From Methylacidimicrobium tartarophylax (lineage in GTDB: Bacteria; Verrucomicrobiota; Verrucomicrobiia; Methylacidiphilales; Methylacidiphilaceae), in contig NZ_CABFVA020000015.1 in NCBI RefSeq assembly GCF_902143375.2, positions 1-47,523 on the forward strand: a stretch of DNA of 47,523 nucleotides. Direction: 5' to 3'. Positions 36,629-45,459 of this stretch are shown in pieces. The notes below the pieces were generated by a model that was not told the DNA's origin, made no database searches, and saw nothing but the letters and a program-made list of their open reading frames with translations. Numbering within the stretch: the stretch's first letter is position 1; every line of letters starts with the position of its first letter. Position numbers and translations under genes: made by a program.

Positions 36629-37669
36629 GTGGAAAAGAAATGGCAAGAACGAGAGAACGAGCTACGAGCAGCACTAGCAACTGCCGAGACCGAGGCCGCT
36701 CTCGAAGGGATCCGCCTCCGCTACTTCGGCCGAAAAGGAGAACTTCCTCGCCTGCTCGCCTCCCTCTCTGCTCTTCCCCCCGAACACCGACGCGAGAAGG
36801 GACGAGAGATCAACTCCTTCAAGGAGTGGGCCGAAGGGGCGATTGCAGAAAGGCGGGCGGCACTGGCGCCCGTTCCTCCGAGAGGCCCTTCCCTCGATGT
36901 GAGCCTGCCGGGCCGTCCGGTGTCCGAGGGATCGATTCATCCGATTTCCCGCATGTCACGGCGCATCGTAGAGGTGTTCCGCAGGCTGGGCTTTGCCTTG
37001 GCCGACGGCCCGGAAGTCGAAACCGAATTTTACAATTTCGACGCGCTCAACACCCCTCCGGACCATCCGGCACGCAACGAGCAGGATACCTTTTTTCTGA
37101 AGGATTCCCCTCTCATTCCCGCGACTCCTTCGAGAAACGGAGGGCGGCTCTTGCTCCGCAGCCAGACGAGCCCGGTGCAAATCCGCGTGATGGAGAAGCA
37201 GAGGCCGCCGATCCGTATCGTGGCTCCGGGGCGATGCTACCGCCGGGATGAAATCGACGCCACGCACTCGATCGCCTTCTTCCAAGTGGAAGGACTCGTC
37301 GTCGATGAAGATCTGAGCGTGCGCGACCTCAAGGGAACCCTCGAACTGGTCTTCCGGGAGCTGTTGGGCCGCGAGACCCGCTTTCGCTTTCGTCCTCACT
37401 ACTTTCCCTTCACCGAGCCCAGCTTCGAGATCGATGGCTTTCGACCCGGCCGGTCAAAAACGGGAAAAGAGTGGCTCGAACTTTGCGGGTGCGGAATGGT
37501 CCACCCGAAGGTACTCTCGGGCACCGGCATCGATCCCGATCGCTACTCCGGCTTCGCATTCGGATTCGGCATCGAGCGGCTTCTGATGATCGTCGAAGAG
37601 ATCCCCGACCTCCGGCTCTTTACGGAAAACGATCTCCGCTTCCTGCGCAATCAAAGCTCTCCGGTCTAG
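36629..37669 (+). CDS. pheS: Phenylalanyl-tRNA synthetase alpha subunit
   Basis: Catalytic alpha subunit (346 residues) of the class II heterotetramer charging tRNA-Phe. An N-terminal coiled-coil (about residues 3-80, with RLRYFGRKGEL) precedes the catalytic domain containing HPISRMSRRIVEVFRRLGF, GPEVETEFYNFDALNTP, HPARNEQDTFFLKD, motif 2 APGRCYRRDEIDATH and motif 3 GFAFGFGIERLLMI. GTG 36629 is chosen with AAGGAG 8 bases upstream. The beta subunit gene pheT does not follow; ileS begins 5 bases after the stop. A separated pheT is known in several phyla, so its partner must be elsewhere. Confidence 0.97.
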   Translation: MEKKWQERENELRAALATAETEAALEGIRLRYFGRKGELPRLLASLSALPPEHRREKGREINSFKEWAEGAIAERRAALAPVPPRGPSLDVSLPGRPVSEGSIHPISRMSRRIVEVFRRLGFALADGPEVETEFYNFDALNTPPDHPARNEQDTFFLKDSPLIPATPSRNGGRLLLRSQTSPVQIRVMEKQRPPIRIVAPGRCYRRDEIDATHSIAFFQVEGLVVDEDLSVRDLKGTLELVFRELLGRETRFRFRPHYFPFTEPSFEIDGFRPGRSKTGKEWLELCGCGMVHPKVLSGTGIDPDRYSGFAFGFGIERLLMIVEEIPDLRLFTENDLRFLRNQSSPV

Positions 37670-37674
37670 ACCTC

Positions 37675-40383
37675 ATGGATTACCGCGACACGGTCCTTTT
37701 GCCGCGCACATCCTTTCCGATGCGCGCCGAGTTGCCCAAACGGGAGCCGCTCCTGCTCGAGCGGTGGCGCCGGGAAAATCTTTACGAGCAGATCCTTCAG
37801 GCACGGAACCAGGGTCCTCGGTTCATCCTGCACGACGGCCCCCCTTTTGCGAACGGAAACGCCCACCTCGGGCACGCCCTCAACAAGACGCTCAAGGACC
37901 TCGTTCTCAAGTCCCGGAACATGATGGGCTTTTTTGCTCCGTACATTCCCGGCTGGGACTGCCACGGTCTTCCCATCGAGACAAAGGTGATGGCGGACCT
38001 CCCTCCCGAGGGACGGGACCCGCTGACCATCCGGAAACGCTGTGCGAGCTATGCTCTCCATTATCTTGGAATCCAGCGCGAGCAGTTTGAGCGGCTCGGG
38101 ATTTTCGGTGACTGGCAGCGGCCCTACCGAACATTGGATCCCGCTTACGAGGAAGGGGTTCTGCTTCTCTTCGCCGACCTGGTAGAGAAAGGATTGGTCT
38201 TCGAGGGACTCCGCCCCGTGTTCTGGAGCACCGGCTGCCGAACCGCGCTCGCGGAAGCCGAAGTGGAATACCAACCACGAACCGATCCCTCGATCGATGT
38301 CGAGTTTCCCCTCCTTCCGGAGAGCTGCCGGGAGCGCGGTCTACCGGAGGAGACCAAGCTCCTTGTCTGGACGACCACTCCGTGGACGCTGCCCGCGAAC
38401 CTTGCCGTCGCCCTGAATCCTGATCTCCCATACGGGCTTTACGTCGCCGGCGACCGCCATCTCCTCGTGGCGATCGACCGAGCGCACGCTCTGCCTGGAT
38501 TGGAGAATGCGCCCTGCGTGCGCCGCTTCCGGAGAGGCGAAGAACTGCGCGGGCTCCGCTACCGCCATCCGCTGTTGGCGCGCACCGGCCTAGTCTATCC
38601 CGCCCATTTCGTGACGGGGGACAGCGGCACCGGATTCGTTCACATCGCACCAGGTCACGGCATGGAAGATTACCTGCTCGGCCAGGAACATGGACTGCCT
38701 CCGCTCTCCCCCGTCGACGATGACGGGCGATTCACCGAAGAGTGCGGCCTTCCCGAGCTCGTGGGCCTCACCGTTTGGGAAGGCAATTCCCGCATCATCG
38801 CCCTGCTCCAGCAGGCCGGCCTGCTCTGGGCGGAGCGCGCCTATCTCCACGACTATCCCCACTGCTGGCGATCGAAAACCCCTATTATCTTCCGTTCGGT
38901 CCGGCAATGGTTCATCCACGTAAAAGCGTTTCAACCGGAGGCTCTTCGCCAGATCGACGCAGTTGCATGGCTTCCCCCTCGGGCGCGCAACCGTATCTAC
39001 AGTGCGGTCGAGAGCCGTCGGGACTGGTGTATCTCCCGGCAGAGATCTTGGGGCATCCCGATTCCGGTGTTTTACCGACAGGATGGGAGTGCGGTGCTGG
39101 AACCGGAAGTGATCCGCAGAATCGCGCGGATGGTAGGGCGAAGCGGAACGGATCTCTGGTATGCGACCGACGATGAGACCCTCGCCCGGAAACTCGGCCT
39201 GTCGGCGGGGCTGCGGAAAGGAACTGACACGCTCGACGTCTGGATTGACTCCGGTTCGAGCCATGCAGCCGTTCTAGCTCCCCGAGGCGAGTTTCCCGCA
39301 GACCTCTACTTGGAAGGAAGCGACCAGCATCGTGGCTGGTTCCAGTCCTCTTTGCTGCTATCGGTCGCTCGAAGCGGCAAAGCTCCTTACCGGACGGTCT
39401 TGACCAATGGCTTCGTCATGGATCTCGACGGGAGAAAGCTCTCCAAAATGGCGGGTGCCCGCGGTCTCTCCGACTTCGTTGCGCAATACGGCGCGGACAC
39501 CTTGCGACTCTGGGTGGCAAGCGCAGACTACCGGGATGACGTCCCCTTTTCCCAAGAGATCCTCTCCCGCATCTCCGACAGCTATCGCCTCTTGCGAAAC
39601 GCGTTTCGCATCCTGCTGGCCAACCTGCATGATTTCGAGCCCTCCCGGCACCAGGTCCGCGAGGAAGAGTTTCCGGAACTCGACCGATATATGGCCGACC
39701 GGCTGCGCGGTCTGGTTCGAATCGTAATCGAAGCCTACCGGCGCTACGAATTCCCGGCCGCCTACCATGCGCTCACCCGCTTCTGCTCGACCGAGCTTTC
39801 CGCTTTCTACATCGACCTGCTCAAGGACCGCCTCTACTGCGAGGACCAGGACGGACCCGCCCGACGCGGCTCGCAAACTCTTCTCTACCGAATGGCGGAA
39901 CACCTCTTCCGCCTAGCCGCGCCCATGATCCCGTTTACTGCCGAGGAAGCTTGGCAATCTCTCGGAAAGAGTGGCTCCATCCACCTGGAGCTCTTTCCAC
40001 CGGAAGAGTCCCCGCGAGGGGACCTCCCCTTCTCCGAACGCTGGACTCGAATTCTGGAGCTCCGAAGCCTTGTCAACGAAGCCTTGGAAGGCAGCCGCCG
40101 CGCCAAGGAAATCGGGAAGGCCTTAGAAGCCGAAGTGGAAGTGCAGACTCCCCATTTCCGTGCAAGGGACGAAGGACTACTCGCCGAGGTCTTTCTCGTC
40201 TCCCGAGTGCGCGTACTCCAGGCAGCGCCGGTTTTGATACGGGTCAGGCGAGCCACGGGCCGACAGTGCGCGCGCTGCTGGAAATATTCGGAAGAGGTCG
40301 GGCGGACCGACCCGGATCATCCCGATCTCTGTCCACGCTGCACCCGGGTGGTCCGGTCAATGGAGCAGAGGACGAGGACCTAG
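37675..40383 (+). CDS. ileS: Isoleucyl-tRNA synthetase
   Basis: Class I synthetase of 902 residues charging tRNA-Ile. The HIGH motif is HLGH at 64-67 in PPFANGNAHLGHALNK, the editing domain carries WTTTPWTLPANLAVALNP, and the KMSKS loop is KLSKM at 588-592 (in DLDGRKLSKMAGARG). A C-terminal zinc knuckle, CARCWKY then CPRC, marks the bacterial type. ATG 37675 lies 5 bases after pheS, so the two are co-translated or co-transcribed. ileS meets the L,D-transpeptidase gene tail-to-tail with only four bases between stops. Confidence 0.98.
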   Translation: MDYRDTVLLPRTSFPMRAELPKREPLLLERWRRENLYEQILQARNQGPRFILHDGPPFANGNAHLGHALNKTLKDLVLKSRNMMGFFAPYIPGWDCHGLPIETKVMADLPPEGRDPLTIRKRCASYALHYLGIQREQFERLGIFGDWQRPYRTLDPAYEEGVLLLFADLVEKGLVFEGLRPVFWSTGCRTALAEAEVEYQPRTDPSIDVEFPLLPESCRERGLPEETKLLVWTTTPWTLPANLAVALNPDLPYGLYVAGDRHLLVAIDRAHALPGLENAPCVRRFRRGEELRGLRYRHPLLARTGLVYPAHFVTGDSGTGFVHIAPGHGMEDYLLGQEHGLPPLSPVDDDGRFTEECGLPELVGLTVWEGNSRIIALLQQAGLLWAERAYLHDYPHCWRSKTPIIFRSVRQWFIHVKAFQPEALRQIDAVAWLPPRARNRIYSAVESRRDWCISRQRSWGIPIPVFYRQDGSAVLEPEVIRRIARMVGRSGTDLWYATDDETLARKLGLSAGLRKGTDTLDVWIDSGSSHAAVLAPRGEFPADLYLEGSDQHRGWFQSSLLLSVARSGKAPYRTVLTNGFVMDLDGRKLSKMAGARGLSDFVAQYGADTLRLWVASADYRDDVPFSQEILSRISDSYRLLRNAFRILLANLHDFEPSRHQVREEEFPELDRYMADRLRGLVRIVIEAYRRYEFPAAYHALTRFCSTELSAFYIDLLKDRLYCEDQDGPARRGSQTLLYRMAEHLFRLAAPMIPFTAEEAWQSLGKSGSIHLELFPPEESPRGDLPFSERWTRILELRSLVNEALEGSRRAKEIGKALEAEVEVQTPHFRARDEGLLAEVFLVSRVRVLQAAPVLIRVRRATGRQCARCWKYSEEVGRTDPDHPDLCPRCTRVVRSMEQRTRT

Positions 40384-40387
40384 CCTC

Positions 40388-41116
40388 CTAGCTTCCCCAC
40401 GGCCTAAGAAACGCCTCGTCCGAAATCAGGAAACCGTTGGCAGGGTCGGGCTCCCGAGAGTCATCAAACCTGGGAATACTCCGACCCACCGTCTCGTCCT
40501 CCGGCTGGCTTCTGCTGATGTGCACGGGTGTTCCCACTTGGACGAGCCGGTAGAACTGGCCTGCCGCCGCCCCATGCAGCCGCAGACAGCCGTGCGTGCG
40601 GGGTTGCAACCAGACAAAGCCCTCGTGAAAGCCGTATCCGGGGAGAAACTCTACCCAGTACGGCATAGGATATCCGACGTAGTGCCATCCGGAACCCGGA
40701 GATCCGCCCCTTCCGCTTTCGGTGGGGACGACACGGTCTCCGTTGACCCAAAACCCGTATGAGCCCGACCGTTTCCTCTCCAGTTTCTGGTTGACTCGAA
40801 ACGACCCCGTCGGAGTCTCATGCCCAGCCTTTCCCACGTTGGTGGAGGCGGCCCAGACCACCTGCCCCCCATCCAGAACGTATACCGCCTGGTTTTGGAG
40901 GGAAACCTTGACGACCCGGTTGGACGGAATGGCGCCCTCGGGAACGGCGCCCCACGCTACCTGACCGCTACTTCCTCGATTCGCGGTGTTCCCGTGGTTT
41001 GCGCATCCCGGAAGAGCGAAGAAGCATCCCAAGAGAAAGAGCGCAATCCCCACACGCCTCTGCCAGCCTTCCCGCGAAGGCGCATTCCCGTTGGTCTCGT
41101 TGGGAGAGGCGCTCAT
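40388..41116 (-). CDS. L,D-transpeptidase (YkuD domain) lipoprotein
   Basis: A 242-residue envelope protein. Residues 21-38 form a lipoprotein signal with lipobox ALPGC (Cys38). The YkuD catalytic motif is HGCLRLHG at 175-182 with nucleophile Cys177; a preceding conserved histidine lies in GYGFHEGFVW. Such enzymes form 3-3 peptidoglycan cross-links or attach proteins to the wall. ATG 41116 is preceded by a TTGACT promoter element (41131-41160). It lies downstream of tRNA-Cys on the same strand. The C-terminal 35 residues are polar and not part of the domain. Confidence 0.93.
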   Translation of the reverse strand: MSASPNETNGNAPSREGWQRRVGIALFLLGCFFALPGCANHGNTANRGSSGQVAWGAVPEGAIPSNRVVKVSLQNQAVYVLDGGQVVWAASTNVGKAGHETPTGSFRVNQKLERKRSGSYGFWVNGDRVVPTESGRGGSPGSGWHYVGYPMPYWVEFLPGYGFHEGFVWLQPRTHGCLRLHGAAAGQFYRLVQVGTPVHISRSQPEDETVGRSIPRFDDSREPDPANGFLISDEAFLRPWGS

Positions 41117-41130
41117 GAGAAACCATTCTA

Positions 41131-41160
41131 TACCTATGCGAAGCGCGCAAGCCGAGTCAA
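41131..41160 (-). promoter_or_regulatory. Sigma70-type promoter for the L,D-transpeptidase gene
   Basis: On the minus strand TTGACT (41155-41160) and TAGGTA (41131-41136) are 18 bases apart; TATAGA a few bases further is an alternative -10. The pair lies between tRNA-Cys and the ATG at 41116. Confidence 0.45.
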
Positions 41161-41192
41161 GTCTCGTTCCCGTCGTCACTTACGAGAAAGGG

Positions 41193-41264
41193 AGGCGGGG
41201 GTGGGAATTGAACCCACGCATGGGGCTTTTGCAGAGCCCGGCCTTACCACTTGGCTACCCCGCC
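41193..41264 (-). tRNA. tRNA-Cys (anticodon GCA)
   Basis: A 72-base cloverleaf on the minus strand. Acceptor arms GGCGGGG/CCCCGCC pair fully, the anticodon stem GGGCT/AGCCC closes a loop CTGCAAA with GCA at positions 34-36 preceded by U33, and the T-arm is GTGGG/CCCAC with a TTCAATT loop. The discriminator is U73, the known identity base for cysteine. The bases after U73 are CCC, so the terminal CCA is not encoded and must be added. It lies between the TPR gene and the L,D-transpeptidase gene, in the same direction. Confidence 0.96.
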
Positions 41265-41314
41265 GGAGAAACACACCCCCGCCGGCTCCGGCAGAAGAGT
41301 GAAACTAACGTAGT

Positions 41315-41998
41315 CTACGGGCGATCGGCAAACAAGAACTCATAATCGCGGAGATACTCGGCGAAGACAGTATTGCCGTACATCACCCGAGCGGTCTGCA
41401 ACAGATCCTTGTGATCCCTTGGCTCCCGCCCGCCGCGACCTTGGAAAATAGCCGCCTTTGCAAAATAGTACGCCGGATTTGCTTCGTCAAAAGGGCTCAA
41501 CCGTGCCAGAAGTCGCTCCGCCGCGCCCAAGTCGCCTAGCATGACTTGGCAATAGAGCATCTTGAGAATGATGTCCTTCTCGCCCGGCTCCTGTAGAAGC
41601 GCCTCGTTGTACAGGCGGAATGCCTCGGCAAAACGCCGTTGCTCAAAGGCGAGATCCCCGGAGACGAGCAGCGCCGGGCCGAACTGCGGCTTTCGCCGAA
41701 GGGCCTCGCCAACGTTGATTTCTGCTCCCGCGTAGTCCTTTTTCTTGAGCAAGATCTTGGCCGTTAACACCAAGCCGCGCGGATCGTCCGGATCGATCCG
41801 ACGCGCCTGAACGATCGCCTCCTGGGCAGCCCGCCAGTCTTGTCGATGAAAGGCGACGAGCGCATCCTGATAGGCCTGCGCGAAGAGCGCCTTTTTCTCG
41901 TCCGAGGCAGCCCAGCCCGCAGTCCTGCTAAAAAGAACTCCAAGGACGGCAAGGAGAATCCCAGCCGATAGGCGAGAGATATTCCAAGTCCCTCTCAT
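41315..41998 (-). CDS. Exported TPR-repeat protein
   Basis: A 227-residue protein with a signal peptide (residues 1-30, ILLAVLGVLFSRTAGWA). The remainder consists of helical tetratricopeptide-like pairs: AYQDALVAFHRQDWRAAQEAIVQARRIDPDD, then GLVLTAKILLKKKDYAGAEI and ALLVSGDLAFEQRRFAEAFRLYNEALLQEPG. TPR domains hold other proteins together, here probably in the periplasm. Its ATG overlaps the stop of the 6-phosphogluconolactonase gene by four bases, an odd pairing of envelope scaffold with central metabolism. No enzyme motif is visible. Confidence 0.86.
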   Translation of the reverse strand: MRGTWNISRLSAGILLAVLGVLFSRTAGWAASDEKKALFAQAYQDALVAFHRQDWRAAQEAIVQARRIDPDDPRGLVLTAKILLKKKDYAGAEINVGEALRRKPQFGPALLVSGDLAFEQRRFAEAFRLYNEALLQEPGEKDIILKMLYCQVMLGDLGAAERLLARLSPFDEANPAYYFAKAAIFQGRGGREPRDHKDLLQTARVMYGNTVFAEYLRDYEFLFADRP

Positions 41999-42678
41999 CC
42001 GTCGCGAACCCAGTAGAGCCGCTGGTCGACTGCCTGAATGCGGCCTGCCGGGAGTGTCTTGTCGCCGGAAAGCAGCCGCTCGACGATCTTTTCCTTTGCT
42101 CCTCCCGCAACGAGAAACCAGATGGAGCGGGCCGCATCAAGACAGGGATAGGTAAGGGTCAGCCGGAGCGGACCCTCTCCTCCCGGAGGGGAATTCGGAA
42201 CGGCATAGGAAGCCCGCTCTTCGAGTGCCGGGCTGCCCGGGAAAAGGGATGCGGTGTGTCCGTCCCCTCCGAGTCCCAGTAGCACGAGATCAAAAATGGG
42301 GGGATCGCCCAGCTCCCGCCGCAAGGCGCTGTCATACAGCCGTGCTGCCTCCGATGGCTCCACTCCTCCGTGCCAACTTCTCAGCAGAAGGCGTGCGCCC
42401 GCGGAAGCCCCCAAGCTACTGCGGATCATCCCTTCATTGCTCCTCGGATCGGTGACGGGCACCCAGCGCTCGTCGCCGATCCACCAGTCGATTCCCTCCC
42501 ACGGCAAATCGAGCCCTGCCCAGTGACGATAGAGAGGGATCGGAGTGCTTCCGCCGGAGAGCGCGACGCGAAACCGCCGAGCCAGAGGCCGGTTTTCGGA
42601 GAGCATACCCTGAAACTCGCTCGTAAGGCGATTGAGCCAGGCTTCCTGCTCGCGAAAGGAAAAAATAGAGATCGCCAT
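41995..42678 (-). CDS. pgl: 6-phosphogluconolactonase
   Basis: Second enzyme of the oxidative pentose phosphate pathway, hydrolysing 6-phosphogluconolactone. The 227-residue protein is of the DevB/NagB-like type: VALSGGSTPIPLYRHWA binds the phosphate, DWWIGDERWVP and SNEGMIRSSL follow, and LGLGGDGHTASLFPGS contains the catalytic His. ATG 42678 is 2 bases after the zwf stop. Operon order zwf-pgl is the common one. The stop overlaps the TPR gene by four bases. Confidence 0.96.
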   Translation of the reverse strand: MAISIFSFREQEAWLNRLTSEFQGMLSENRPLARRFRVALSGGSTPIPLYRHWAGLDLPWEGIDWWIGDERWVPVTDPRSNEGMIRSSLGASAGARLLLRSWHGGVEPSEAARLYDSALRRELGDPPIFDLVLLGLGGDGHTASLFPGSPALEERASYAVPNSPPGGEGPLRLTLTYPCLDAARSIWFLVAGGAKEKIVERLLSGDKTLPAGRIQAVDQRLYWVRDG

Positions 42679-42680
42679 GC

Positions 42681-44240
42681 CTACTCCCGTACCGATTCTT
42701 CCTCCTCACAGGGGGAATCACCCCATCGTCGTCCCTCTCGGCGTAAAAGCTCCTCTGCCTCCACCGGTCCCATGGACCCGGGAGCGTACAGCGGGAGCCG
42801 ATCGAGTTCCTCCTCGCGCCACGCCCCCTGCACCGCATCGATGATCCGCCAAGCCTGCTCGACCTCGTCGGATCGGGTAAAGAGGGTGGGCTCCCCGATC
42901 AGAGCATCCAAGAGCAGGCGTTCGTAGGCCTCCGGAAAGTAGTGATCCCGCTGGCGGTAGTAAAAGTCCATCCGCGCTTCTTCAATCAGAGGTTGCGCCG
43001 GCACCTTCGTGTTGAACAGCAGGTGTATGCCCTCGCTCGGCTGGATGCGGATCTTCAGCCAATTTCGAGCGATGTGCTTCAGGCTGTGTGCGAAAAGGAC
43101 GCAGGGAGGACGGTTGAAGACGATGCAAATCTCCGTGTACTGGCGGCTGAGCGCCTTTCCGGTGCGCAGATAGAAGGGAACTCCCGACCAGCGCCAGTTA
43201 TCGATCTCCAGACGTAGACAGACGTAGGTCTCCGTCAACGAGCGGCGGGAAACGCGATCCTCCTCCCGGTAAGGTCGAACCGTCTTCGCCCCCAATATGC
43301 CGGGGCCGTATTGGGCGCGCACACTGTTTCTTTGCACCTCCTCCGAACTCGGCGTCGGGACCGAACGGAGCACCTTCACCTTTTCATCCCGAATCGCTTC
43401 CGCCTCCAGGGAAGCGGGAGGCTCCATGGCAATCAAGGTGAAAAGTTGCATCAGGTGATTCTGCAGCATGTCTCGGGAAGCGCCGGCCATGTCGTAGTAG
43501 CCGCCCCGGGAGCCGATCGTCTGGGTTTCCGCCACGGTAATCTGCACATGGTCGATGTACCGCCTGTCCCAAAGCGGCTCGAAGATCGAGTTGCCGAAAC
43601 GGAAGTAGAGGAGATTTTGAACGTTCTCTTTTCCCAGGTAATGGTCGATGCGGAAGATGCACCGCTCGGGAAATACCTGGTGGAGAGTCTCGTTCAGACA
43701 CCGGGCCGAGGGAAGATCGGTCCCAAAGGGTTTTTCCACGATGAGCCGCCGAGAGCCGTTCACCCCAGGTCCCGCATGAAGACCTGCCTTGCCGAGGTTT
43801 TCCGCCACCACTGAGAAAAAATTGGGAGCGGTCGCTAAGTAGAAGAGATGATTCTGCCCAAACAGATTCGCTTCGGGCAATGATCGAAGGCGTTCCGCCA
43901 GCCCCTGATAGTCATCGGGGTTCGACAGGTCGCCCTTCTGGTAGTAGATATGCGGCTCCAATGCTGCCCAGACCGCGTTGTCGATGGGCTGGGTATGGGA
44001 AAAATCCGCGAGAGACTGCCGAAGCACCTCTCGAAACTGCTGCTCGGATTGCTCCCGCCGCGCAAAACCTACAAACGCCATCCCCTCCGGAAGATGTCCG
44101 TTCTTCTTTAAGTGATAGAAGGCAGGAAGAATCTTCCGATGAGTAAGATCTCCGGATGCCCCGAAAATGACGACCGCGGTCGGAGGAACCTTGCCCCCCA
44201 TCGTCTGTCCAAGCAATACCGGCTGGCGAACCGTCATCAT
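42681..44240 (-). CDS. zwf: Glucose-6-phosphate 1-dehydrogenase
   Basis: First enzyme of the oxidative pentose phosphate route, giving NADPH. The 519-residue product has the coenzyme fold VVIFGASGDLTHRKILPA, the substrate motif EKPFGTDLPSA and the active-site RIDHYLGKENVQN. ATG 44240 is preferred over an open extension upstream since GGAGAGGGG lies right in front; ATG 44237 is also possible. Two copies of AGGCGGTAC lie 32 and 66 bases upstream. The C-terminus (DSPCEEEESVRE) is acidic. It begins the zwf-pgl-TPR unit. Confidence 0.97.
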   Translation of the reverse strand: MMTVRQPVLLGQTMGGKVPPTAVVIFGASGDLTHRKILPAFYHLKKNGHLPEGMAFVGFARREQSEQQFREVLRQSLADFSHTQPIDNAVWAALEPHIYYQKGDLSNPDDYQGLAERLRSLPEANLFGQNHLFYLATAPNFFSVVAENLGKAGLHAGPGVNGSRRLIVEKPFGTDLPSARCLNETLHQVFPERCIFRIDHYLGKENVQNLLYFRFGNSIFEPLWDRRYIDHVQITVAETQTIGSRGGYYDMAGASRDMLQNHLMQLFTLIAMEPPASLEAEAIRDEKVKVLRSVPTPSSEEVQRNSVRAQYGPGILGAKTVRPYREEDRVSRRSLTETYVCLRLEIDNWRWSGVPFYLRTGKALSRQYTEICIVFNRPPCVLFAHSLKHIARNWLKIRIQPSEGIHLLFNTKVPAQPLIEEARMDFYYRQRDHYFPEAYERLLLDALIGEPTLFTRSDEVEQAWRIIDAVQGAWREEELDRLPLYAPGSMGPVEAEELLRREGRRWGDSPCEEEESVRE

Positions 44241-44264
44241 CCCCTCTCCAGTAGAACTTCCCGT

Positions 44265-44314
44265 CGGTAAAGTACCGCCTTCCCCTTGCCTCTGTCGAGC
44301 AACCGGTACCGCCT
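44265..44314 (-). promoter_or_regulatory. Repeated dyad motif in the zwf leader
   Basis: The nine-base word AGGCGGTAC (minus strand) occurs at 44272-44280 and again at 44306-44314, 34 bases apart or about three helical turns. Each copy is part of a dyad: CGGTA-AAG-TACCG at 44265-44277 and the palindrome CGGTACCG at 44304-44311. This could be an operator pair for the zwf operon. No consensus regulator site is recognised. Confidence 0.4.
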
Positions 44315-44341
44315 GCACACGGTCCCTTCGGAACGGCCCCT

Positions 44342-44767
44342 TTACTTACGGAACCAGTGATAGAGCATGAAATAGACGAGCACCCCGGTGACCGACACAT
44401 ACATCCACGATGGCCAAAGAAGCCGGGTGACTCGGGCATGCGCAGCAAAACGCCCCTTGGCTGCAAGGTAGAGCGCCGTAAGGATCGCAGGAAGGTTCAC
44501 GACTGCGAGCACGGTATGGGTGCTGAGAATGGTAAAGTAGAGTGGTCGCGACCAGTCGTGGCGAGGAAAGGCGGTTGCCCCGTGAATCGCATGATAGAAA
44601 AGGTAGCAGGCCAGGAAGACCATCGAGGTGGCAAAAGCCGCCACCATGTAGTTGCGATGATAGGCGATCTGCCTCCGCTTGATCGCAACGAACCCGGCCA
44701 TCAAAAAGCAGGCCGTCAGGGCATTGAGGCTCGCGTTGACCGCAGGGAGATCCGAGACCGGAATCAC
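44342..44767 (-). CDS. DUF420 membrane protein (CtaM-like)
   Basis: A 141-residue protein with four hydrophobic segments (for example LTACFLMAGFVAI and STHTVLAVVNLPAILTALYLA) and conserved histidines in IAYHRNYMVAAF, FYHAIHG and STHTVLA, as in DUF420. A member in Staphylococcus, CtaM, is needed for function of heme-copper oxidase. It starts with GTG 44767, overlapping the SCO stop by four bases, with AGGAG just upstream. The histidines could hold heme or copper. As the last gene of the ABC-SCO set it is likely to help in cytochrome oxidase assembly. Confidence 0.9.
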   Translation of the reverse strand: MIPVSDLPAVNASLNALTACFLMAGFVAIKRRQIAYHRNYMVAAFATSMVFLACYLFYHAIHGATAFPRHDWSRPLYFTILSTHTVLAVVNLPAILTALYLAAKGRFAAHARVTRLLWPSWMYVSVTGVLVYFMLYHWFRK

Positions 44768-45459
44768 CTGTCTCCTACTGGGGACGGAGGCACCGTCGCT
44801 CTCGCTGCCTCGGGCTGCTCGTCGAGGAGTTGCCGAATGTCCTGGGCCACCCTTGCCGGGGTGCCGGACTTCAATCCGTCATAATACGAACGGATGCGTC
44901 CCGCCTGATCGACGAGAGCGAATTGCGTCGAGTGGAAAACGGGTCCCTCTTCGGCCGGACGGCTCGGTGGATTCTCCCCTACGGCAAAGGCAAAGCTTTC
45001 CGAGGCCAAGCGCCAGATCTCCTTTACGCCGCCTGTGAGGAAGACCCACTTGGCCGGATCGGCTCCATGAGCATCGGCGTAGCGTTGCAACACCGTCGGC
45101 GTATCGGTCCCCGGGTCGACCGAGATCGAAACCAACCGGACATTCGGCAGATTCGCCACGAGATCTTGAACTTCCTTCATCCGGAGGGTCTCCGCCGGAC
45201 AAGGACCCGGACACGAGGTATAGATAAAATCCGCCACCCAGACCTTTCCTTGGAAGTCTTCCCGAGTCACGGTCTTCCCCGATTGATCGGTCAAGGAAAA
45301 GGGCTGGACCCGGCGCAGCACGGGCAGCGAAGCGGCCCCCTGCTTTCGATGAAGCAGCGCGTAATAACCCAGACTCAGGAACAGGGAAAGAACCACGGCC
45401 GTCGCTAGGCCGAAGGGAATCAGACCGATACCGAAGCGCGGCCTCGCGGTTTCGCTCAT
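44764..45459 (-). CDS. SCO1/SenC-type copper chaperone
   Basis: A 231-residue thioredoxin-fold protein anchored by one N-terminal helix (about residues 12-33). The copper ligands are all present: C83 and C87 in TSCPGPC and H176 in VFHSTQFALVD. SCO proteins deliver copper to the CuA site of cytochrome oxidase. ATG 45459 overlaps the permease stop by four bases and the stop overlaps the DUF420 start; the open frame upstream is a shadow of the permease. The oxidase genes themselves are not in the window. Confidence 0.95.
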   Translation of the reverse strand: MSETARPRFGIGLIPFGLATAVVLSLFLSLGYYALLHRKQGAASLPVLRRVQPFSLTDQSGKTVTREDFQGKVWVADFIYTSCPGPCPAETLRMKEVQDLVANLPNVRLVSISVDPGTDTPTVLQRYADAHGADPAKWVFLTGGVKEIWRLASESFAFAVGENPPSRPAEEGPVFHSTQFALVDQAGRIRSYYDGLKSGTPARVAQDIRQLLDEQPEAARATVPPSPVGDR

